Source: Nostoc linckia NIES-25 (GTDB lineage: Bacteria > Cyanobacteriota > Cyanobacteriia > Cyanobacteriales > Nostocaceae). From it: a DNA stretch of 64,000 nucleotides. Positions 58,416-64,000 of the stretch are shown here, piece after piece. How positions within the stretch are numbered: the first letter of the stretch is position 1; each line of letters starts with the position of its first letter. Under the pieces are notes generated by a model that was not told the DNA's origin, made no database searches, and was given only the letters and a program-made list of their open reading frames with translations. Location of the stretch: NCBI RefSeq assembly GCF_002368035.1, contig NZ_AP018222.1, positions 2,706,534-2,770,533 of the forward strand, read 5' to 3'. The position numbers were made by a program, and so were the translations under genes.

Positions 58416-61034
58416 TCAACTGCTAAAAATCTCAACAGGCAAACGGGCAAAGGCCAGACGCTCATTTTGTACATCTACAAATATGGTGTCACCGTCGTTA
58501 AATTCGCCGCGCAAGATGGCTTTGGCAATTTGCGTTTCTAACTCCCGCTGAATTGCCCGTTTTAGCGGACGCGCTCCAAATACGGGGTCATATCCTACTT
58601 CTGCTAAAAAGTCAAGAGCAGCATCGGAGAGTTTGAGAGAAATCTTGCGATCGCCCAGTCTTTGCCGCAGTCTTTCCACCTGCAATTGCACAATTTGGCG
58701 TAACTCCTGCTTGTTCAAACCGTGGAAGATGATGATTTCATCAATTCGGTTCAAGAATTCTGGGCGGAAGCTATTTCGCATCGCCTCCATCACCCGACGG
58801 CGCATTTCGTCATAGTGTGCGTTATCGCCAGCAATATCGAGAATATACTGAGAACCAATGTTGCTGGTCATGATGATAATAGCGTTCTTGAAGTCCACAG
58901 TATGACCTTGGGCATCAGTGACGCGACCATCATCGAGAATTTGCAAGAAGATATTGAATACATCGGGGTGTGCTTTCTCGATTTCGTCGAAGAGAATCAC
59001 CGCATAAGGACGACGACGAATCGCTTCAGTTAATTGTCCGCCTTCTTCATAACCTACGTATCCTGGAGGCGCACCAATAAGTCTGGAGACGGCGTGTTTC
59101 TCCATATATTCCGACATATCGATTCGGACTAGGGCTTCTTCGGTGTCGAACATATACGCCGCTAACGCTTTTGCTAATTCAGTTTTACCGACACCCGTGG
59201 GGCCCAGGAAAATAAAACTAGCGATGGGACGATTAGGATCGGCCAATCCAGCACGCGATCGCTGAATTGCATCGGCTACAGCTGTGACTGCTTCTTCTTG
59301 TCCAATCACGCGGCGGTGCAATTCATCTTCTAAATGCAACAGTTTTTCTTTTTCTGATTCCACCAACTTGCTAATAGGAATTCCTGTCCATTTAGAAATA
59401 ACTTCGGCAATATCACCTTCGGTTACTTCTTCGCGCAACAGAGATTTTCCAGTTTTTTGGGCGTTTGCTAATTCGCTTTCTGCTGCTTCTAATTTGCGAT
59501 GCAAATCTGTTAATTTACCATACTTCAATTCAGCAGCCCGGTTGAGGTCGTAATCGCGTTCTGCTTGCTGAATCTCCAAATTCACCCGTTCAATTTCTTT
59601 TTTAACGGACTGAATTTTGTTAATGATATCTTTTTCAGATTGCCATTGAGCGTTGAGAGTACTTTGTTCTTCTTTGAAGTCGGCAATTTCTTTTTCTAGC
59701 CTTCCGAGGCGTTCGCGAGAAGCAGCATCACTTTCTTTTTGGAGTGATAACTTCTCCATTTCTAATTGCAAAATCTTGCGGTCAATTTCGTCGAGTTCTT
59801 CAGGCTTGGAGGTAATCTCCATTTTTAACCTAGCGGCGGCTTCATCTACTAAGTCAATGGCTTTATCTGGTAAGAAGCGATCGCTAATATAACGACTCGA
59901 TAATATGGCGGCTGCAACTAAAGCACTATCGGAAATCTTCACCCCGTGATGGTTTTCATAGCGTTCTCTCAAGCCCCGCAAAATCGAAATCGCATCTTCG
60001 ACACTCGGCTGATCGACATAAACTTGTTGGAAACGTCTTTCCAGCGCCGCATCTTTTTCGATATATTTGCGATATTCATCCAAAGTTGTCGCCCCAATAC
60101 AGCGCAATTCGCCCCGCGCCAACATTGGTTTTAATAAGTTACCAGCATCCATCGCGCCTTGGGTAGCACCAGCGCCGACAACGGTATGAATTTCATCAAT
60201 AAATAAAACAATATTACCGCCAGATTCGGTAACTTCTTTTAATACTGCTTTCAGACGTTCTTCAAATTCACCCCGGAATTTTGCCCCCGCAATTAAAGCG
60301 CCCATATCTAAGGCAATTAACTTGCGGTCTTTGAGAGATTGGGGGACATCACCAGCAACAATGCGCTGTGCTAATCCTTCGGCGATCGCAGTTTTACCAA
60401 CACCCGGTTCCCCAATTAATACAGGGTTATTTTTAGTCCGGCGAGAGAGAATTTGTATAGTTCGGCGAATTTCATCATCCCGTCCAATCACTGGATCGAG
60501 CTGACCTTTTCGGGCTGCTTCTGTAAGGTCACGCCCATATTTTTCCAGTGCTTCGTATTTGCCTTCTGGATTTTGGTCAGTCACTTTTTGGCTCCCACGA
60601 ATTTGTTTAATAATATCTTTTAGTTTCTTTTCATCTAAAGCGAATTCTTGAAATAAACCTTTGCCAAAGCGGTCATCTTTGGCATAAGCCAGTAATAAAT
60701 GTTCAATTGAAATATATTCGTCTTGAAATTCTTGGCGATATCCGTCTGCGCGGTCTAGGAGTGTATCTAAGCTGCGTCCTAAGTACACGGAGGTGCTACT
60801 ACCAGAGACTTTCGGCTGACGTTGAATAAATTGTTCAGTGCGATCGCGGAGTTTTTGCAAGTTAACACTGGCTTTCGTCAAAACACTGCTGGTTAGCCCA
60901 TCTTGTTCTAGCAGTGCTTTCATCAAATGTTCGCTTTCAATCTGCTGTTGTTGATATTGTTTAACAATATCTGGCGTGTGGGCGATCGCTTCCCAGGCTT
61001 TTTCTGTAAATTGGTTTGGATTAGTAGGTTGCAT
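58416..61034 (-). CDS. clpB: ClpB disaggregase
   Basis: A hexameric AAA+ chaperone that rescues aggregated proteins with DnaK. The 872-residue protein has an N-terminal Clp_N repeat domain (about 1-145), NBD1 with Walker A GEPGVGKTAIAEG (about 205) and Walker B FIDEIH, a coiled-coil middle domain (about 410-530) with the ClpB-typical propeller, and NBD2 with Walker A GPTGVGKTELAKA (about 610) and Walker B LFDEIEKAH. ATG start. No CIRCE (TTAGCACTC-N9-GAGTGCTAA) was seen upstream. Many cyanobacteria have two clpB genes; which one this is cannot be told from this window. Confidence 0.97.
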   Translation of the reverse strand: MQPTNPNQFTEKAWEAIAHTPDIVKQYQQQQIESEHLMKALLEQDGLTSSVLTKASVNLQKLRDRTEQFIQRQPKVSGSSTSVYLGRSLDTLLDRADGYRQEFQDEYISIEHLLLAYAKDDRFGKGLFQEFALDEKKLKDIIKQIRGSQKVTDQNPEGKYEALEKYGRDLTEAARKGQLDPVIGRDDEIRRTIQILSRRTKNNPVLIGEPGVGKTAIAEGLAQRIVAGDVPQSLKDRKLIALDMGALIAGAKFRGEFEERLKAVLKEVTESGGNIVLFIDEIHTVVGAGATQGAMDAGNLLKPMLARGELRCIGATTLDEYRKYIEKDAALERRFQQVYVDQPSVEDAISILRGLRERYENHHGVKISDSALVAAAILSSRYISDRFLPDKAIDLVDEAAARLKMEITSKPEELDEIDRKILQLEMEKLSLQKESDAASRERLGRLEKEIADFKEEQSTLNAQWQSEKDIINKIQSVKKEIERVNLEIQQAERDYDLNRAAELKYGKLTDLHRKLEAAESELANAQKTGKSLLREEVTEGDIAEVISKWTGIPISKLVESEKEKLLHLEDELHRRVIGQEEAVTAVADAIQRSRAGLADPNRPIASFIFLGPTGVGKTELAKALAAYMFDTEEALVRIDMSEYMEKHAVSRLIGAPPGYVGYEEGGQLTEAIRRRPYAVILFDEIEKAHPDVFNIFLQILDDGRVTDAQGHTVDFKNAIIIMTSNIGSQYILDIAGDNAHYDEMRRRVMEAMRNSFRPEFLNRIDEIIIFHGLNKQELRQIVQLQVERLRQRLGDRKISLKLSDAALDFLAEVGYDPVFGARPLKRAIQRELETQIAKAILRGEFNDGDTIFVDVQNERLAFARLPVEIFSS

Positions 61035-61396
61035 AGGCTATACAATAAACCACTTTAGGGGCACAGGGCATACAGAGCAGTATTCTCTGATAAAAACATT
61101 GTAAAAATAGGTAAGCACCTAGTTGGATCGGTCTTCACGTCTTCCTAGAGTAGTAGTATTACCGCCTTTGATGCTTTTTTACCTTCCGTTGCTTGAAGTG
61201 GAAACATTTTTCTCGACACCAAAGCAAGGGACACACCCTATAAATAAATCAAAGAAACTCCTTTTTCCCTACCCCCATCCGCCGAAACTCCACTTTGTGT
61301 TTGAATCAAAAGGAGTATTTTTATTGGTTATGCTATTCCTGTAATTTAATCAGAGAACTTAGTTACTCGACGCAAGCCATAAAGTTTGAATAAACA
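61035..61396. other. Gene-free region between clpB and Trp-rich gene
   Basis: About 360 bases including a weak plus-strand frame I do not accept as a gene. It should hold the clpB promoter on the minus strand and that of the next gene on the plus strand. Confidence 0.5.
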
Positions 61397-61651
61397 ATGA
61401 CTAAAAAACAAAAATTTCCTTATTTACTCGGTTCTAAGTGGACAGCACAGCAAAAAGTTGATGGATGGAGACACTTCCAAGTTGTCAACCGTAAAAATCA
61501 GGGTAAGTGGGTATACGCTGAAATGGTTGCTGCTTGCGATCCTAAAGTTCGTTTCTGGATAAATGCCAAATTATTACAAGATAACTCGCAATGGCAAGCG
61601 GGCTGGCAAACATTACAGCAAATCGACGAACTAGAAGATGATGTGTCTTAA
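61397..61651 (+). CDS. TIGR02450-family tryptophan-rich small protein
   Basis: An 84-residue protein with five tryptophans and the family pattern LLGSKWTAQQKVDGWRHFQVVNRK...GKWVYAEMVAACDPKVRFWINAKLL. It is soluble, basic in the first half, and acidic at the end (DELEDDVS). The family is conserved in cyanobacteria and some gammaproteobacteria, with no known function. ATG start; no strong ribosome-binding site. It stands alone, between clpB and a SLATT-like gene. Confidence 0.9.
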   Translation: MTKKQKFPYLLGSKWTAQQKVDGWRHFQVVNRKNQGKWVYAEMVAACDPKVRFWINAKLLQDNSQWQAGWQTLQQIDELEDDVS

Positions 61652-61945
61652 TTGCCTGAAATAGATTCAAATAATATAGGAATTTGATTTGATTCGGAGA
61701 AATCACTCCTGCATGCAAGCAATAGGCAATAGTAAAAAAGACGGGTCAATATGTACTGAGTTTTTTCAAAAATCAAATACTAATTTTATATATACCTTTA
61801 GGTCACCTGACATTTTAACTAGATCTACAAGGCATATATTTTTAGCTTTGAAATTTACTGTGACTGGTAAAGAAATTACAGTATCCAAATCAAAATCGTA
61901 AAATAATAGATTTTTATAAGTCAGTGTAAGAAAGGAGAGAAATTC

Positions 61946-62344
61946 ATGTCATTAGAAGAAATTGAAAAATACAAAGGAGTATTTAGTAAAAAATCTCAAG
62001 AATGGAAAAAGAATAAAGACCTTAATCGAATAGGGGCTTATGGTGTAAGCGTAGCAATAATTTTATTCGGGTTTGTTTCTTCAATACTAGGCTTAACAGA
62101 GCTTAATATTCCAAATAAAAAAGTATGGGCAGGTATTACTGGCTCTTTGATTCTTGCTGTTCAAGGAATTGGAGAAACCTTTAAATTTAAAACAAGAGAA
62201 GAGAAATATAGAATTATTCAGAAGCAAGTTGAAGGCTTAATAGCTGAGCTAGATCTCATCGATCGTGATGGATCGGATTTAGACAAAGAATTATTAAATT
62301 TAAAGGAAAGGTTTAAAAAGTTAAATGATGAATCGGCTACATAA
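61946..62344 (+). CDS. SLATT/DUF4231-like two-helix membrane protein
   Basis: A 132-residue protein with an N-terminal charged helix (YKGVFSKKSQEWKKNKDLNRIG), two membrane helices (about 34-54 and 61-80) and a C-terminal amphipathic helix pair (TFKFKTREEKYRIIQKQVEGLIAEL). This matches the SLATT architecture, membrane effectors thought to form pores when a linked sensor or nucleotide-signal enzyme is triggered. No such partner is adjacent. A strong GGAGAG ribosome-binding site precedes the ATG. The TAA stop (62342-62344) coincides with the outer bases of a MITE family A copy, so the present C-terminus was set or trimmed by the insertion. Confidence 0.75.
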   Translation: MSLEEIEKYKGVFSKKSQEWKKNKDLNRIGAYGVSVAIILFGFVSSILGLTELNIPNKKVWAGITGSLILAVQGIGETFKFKTREEKYRIIQKQVEGLIAELDLIDRDGSDLDKELLNLKERFKKLNDESAT

Positions 62345-62468
62345 GACTTCTTGCAGAAGTCGGGAAAAGGGGAAGGCGAAAGGGGGAAAGGTTTGGTATT
62401 TTCCCTTTCCCCTTTAACCTTTTTCCTTTCCCCACAAAAGTGCAAAAAGCACTTTTGCAAGAGGTCTA
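62342..62468 (-). mobile_element. MITE family A, copy 3 (127 bp)
   Basis: Opposite orientation to copies 1 and 2: it begins TAAGACTTCTTGCAGAAGTC and ends GCAAGAGGTCTA, with the same subterminal hairpin (CAAAAGTGC / GCACTTTTG) and purine/pyrimidine arms. Its left end supplies the stop codon of the SLATT-like gene. Confidence 0.85.
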
Positions 62469-62556
62469 TAGTACATGAAACTGAGAAATGGTGTCATAAG
62501 TCCCGCTAGCTGATGTCCTAAAATTTGCTTCAACTGCTATACCTGATGTAAATCAG

Positions 62557-62584
62557 TAAAAAAGGGCAGGTACAAAACCCGCCC
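62557..62584 (-). terminator. Rho-independent terminator of ndhD
   Basis: On the minus strand GGGCGGG pairs with CCTGCCC (one G-T) around TTTTGTA, followed by a run of six Ts. It is about 36 bases after the ndhD stop. Confidence 0.85.
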
Positions 62585-62619
62585 TCAAGGTAATATTAAT
62601 TGAAATTAGCGATCGCTAT

Positions 62620-64000
62620 CTAATTAGCAATTTCTGGCGCACTCAAAGAAACTTGTGGTGCTTCTGGTTTTTGTTGTGCTAATGTCGGCACTGAATTACG
62701 CAATCTTGCTGTCAATTGTACAGTTGTAGAGTCGTACATTTGAGTGAGCAATTTCGGATAAAAACCAATACCAATAATTGGCACTAACAAACAAGCAATG
62801 ATAAATACTTCACGGGGTTCAGCATCTATCAAAGCTTGGTGAGAAACTAATTCTTCGTTTTCTTGACCGTAGAAAATTTCTCGCAACATCGACAGCAGAT
62901 AAATTGGAGTTAAAATCACCCCAACTGCCATCAAGAAAACTACAATAACTTTGAAGGTAGAGCTATAAGCATCGCTAGTAGCAAAGCCCACAAATATCAT
63001 TAATTCTGCTACAAAACCGCTCATTCCTGGCAATGCCAAAGATGCCATCGAACAGGTGGTGAACATAGCGAAAATTTTCTGCATTCTCTTACCGACACCA
63101 CCCATTTCATCCAACATCAGGGTGTGTGTCCGGTCATAAGTTGCGCCTACGAGAAAGAACAAACTCGCCCCAATTAACCCGTGGGAAACCATTTGCAATA
63201 CTGCTCCACTTAATCCCAAATCGGTAAAGGAAGCAATCCCAATGGTTACAAAACCCATGTGAGAAATTGAGGAGTAGGCAATTTTTCGCTTCAGGTTGCG
63301 CTGGGCAAAGGATGTCAGGGCGGCGTAGATGATATTTACTACCCCCAAAACCACCAACACTGGCGCAAAATAAGCATGGGCATCGGGCAGCATTTGGGCA
63401 TTCATCCGAATCAGAGCGTAACCGCCCATTTTCAGCAGAATACCTGCCAATAGCATGTGTACGGGGGCTGTAGCTTCACCGTGGGCATCAGGTAGCCAGG
63501 TGTGGAAGGGAATAATCGGCAATTTGACGGCGTAGGCAATTAGGAAGCCACCGTAAATTAGAAGTTGGAAATTGAGGGCGTAGTCTTTGAGACCAAGCGA
63601 TCGCATGTCAAAAGTGACTGTATCGCCATAAAAGGCCATTGTCAAAGCACCGACCAAAATAAACAGCGAACCGCCAGCAGTATACAAAATAAACTTGGTC
63701 GCTGCATATTGTCGCTTTTTGCCTCCCCAAATTGCCAGCAGCAGGTAAACCGGAATCAACTCCAATTCCCACACTAGGAAAAACAGCAGCATATCTTGGA
63801 CGGCGAAGACGGCAATTTGACCGCCATACATCGCCAACAGCAAAAAGTAAAATAGCTTGGGCTTGAAGGTCACAGGCCAAGCTGCTAGAGTCGCTAGGGT
63901 GGTAATGAATCCAGTCAAAATAATCAGAGGCATGGACAAGCCATCAGCCCCTACCGACCATTTCAAATCGAGTTGTGGTACCCAGGCGTAACTTTCCGCC
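62620..64000 (-). CDS. ndhD: NDH-1 subunit D (NuoM-like), 5' end beyond window
   Basis: A proton-pumping antiporter-like subunit of the thylakoid/plasma membrane NDH-1 complex. At least 460 residues are present, with about 12 or more membrane helices. The frame is open to the right edge (...YAWVPQLDLKWSVGADGLSMPLIILTG), so the first helices and start codon lie outside. NdhD marks: LELIPVYLLLAIWGG with the conserved Glu, FHTWLPDAHGEATAPVHMLLAGILLKMGGYALIRMN, and KIAYSSISHMGFV with the pump Lys. Several ndhD paralogues exist in cyanobacteria (respiratory/cyclic D1/D2, CO2-uptake D3/D4); ndhF is not in view, so the paralogue is not fixed. A terminator follows. Confidence 0.95.
   Translation of the reverse strand, partial: AESYAWVPQLDLKWSVGADGLSMPLIILTGFITTLATLAAWPVTFKPKLFYFLLLAMYGGQIAVFAVQDMLLFFLVWELELIPVYLLLAIWGGKKRQYAATKFILYTAGGSLFILVGALTMAFYGDTVTFDMRSLGLKDYALNFQLLIYGGFLIAYAVKLPIIPFHTWLPDAHGEATAPVHMLLAGILLKMGGYALIRMNAQMLPDAHAYFAPVLVVLGVVNIIYAALTSFAQRNLKRKIAYSSISHMGFVTIGIASFTDLGLSGAVLQMVSHGLIGASLFFLVGATYDRTHTLMLDEMGGVGKRMQKIFAMFTTCSMASLALPGMSGFVAELMIFVGFATSDAYSSTFKVIVVFLMAVGVILTPIYLLSMLREIFYGQENEELVSHQALIDAEPREVFIIACLLVPIIGIGFYPKLLTQMYDSTTVQLTARLRNSVPTLAQQKPEAPQVSLSAPEIAN

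Noticed and set aside
61123..61344. Plus-strand 73-codon frame upstream of the Trp-rich gene
   Set aside because: It begins with TTG, has no ribosome-binding site and low-complexity Pro/Phe/Leu content; it lies in the clpB promoter region.
61689..61901. Plus-strand 70-codon frame before the SLATT-like gene
   Set aside because: No recognisable domain, no ribosome-binding site, composition not like neighbours; could be a decayed gene, but unsupported.
1..64000. tRNA or rRNA genes
   Set aside because: No T-loop GGTTCRANNCC with matching acceptor stems and no rRNA signature seen in the gene-free stretches.

Overview
The window is a chromosomal segment of a filamentous, probably heterocyst-forming cyanobacterium (Nostocales: Nostoc/Anabaena/Tolypothrix/Calothrix type). 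Evidence seen in the sequence: very frequent GCGATCGC (HIP1-like) octamers, heptameric short tandem repeats (AGTTAAC, GTCATTA), purine/pyrimidine-rich intergenic arms, several small inverted-repeat elements, and cyanobacterial gene families (sphR-sphS-phoU, SLH/OprB iron-uptake porin, DUF3318, biosynthetic-type speA, ndhD, TIGR02450 Trp-rich protein). The genus is not resolvable by eye. No tRNA, rRNA, CRISPR array or complete insertion sequence was seen.

Layout. 0-7 kb: hisA, a 39-residue ORF, two paralogous coiled-coil genes on the minus strand (probable filament-forming LfiA/LfiB type) divergent from the phosphate regulators sphR-sphS-phoU. 7-14 kb: two copies of a ~125-bp MITE, a CRP-family regulator, a porin, small conserved proteins, a GT-C type membrane protein. 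14-24 kb: glycine-zipper protein, a PIN toxin/antitoxin pair next to a Uma2 remnant, then tkt, fabF, acpP, an HdrB-like Fe-S protein, lpxD and a CADD-like (DUF3865) diiron protein. 24-32 kb: a hybrid histidine kinase, secreted or lipoprotein unknowns, a methyltransferase, a second MITE family and an ArnT-like glycosyltransferase. 32-38 kb: a marR-emrA-MFS-emrB efflux locus with three copies of a 19-bp putative operator. 38-45 kb: Uma2 proteins, a TPR protein, acs, a third MITE family, and a group of nuclease-like or unknown genes. 45-51 kb: a Zorya-like anti-phage cluster (zorA, zorB, zorC) preceded by an undescribed small ORF and abutted by a convergent parDE-type toxin-antitoxin pair instead of the zorD helicase. 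51-64 kb: terC-family transporter, ndk, speA, a sugar nucleotidyltransferase, scpA, an SRPBCC protein, clpB, a Trp-rich small protein, a SLATT-like membrane protein whose stop codon comes from a MITE end, and the 3' part of ndhD running off the right edge.

How the genes work together: most of the window is housekeeping (histidine, fatty-acid, lipid A, carbon, polyamine and redox metabolism, protein disaggregation, chromosome segregation). The accessory stretch of about 42-51 kb looks like a small defence island: a PD-(D/E)XK-like protein, a Uma2 protein, two unknowns, then ZorA/ZorB (a proton-driven membrane motor anchored to peptidoglycan) with a ZorC-type EH-signature effector. The known partner ZorD is absent from the window, so this is either an incomplete Zorya I or a three/four-gene variant. 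That locus is the most interesting finding.
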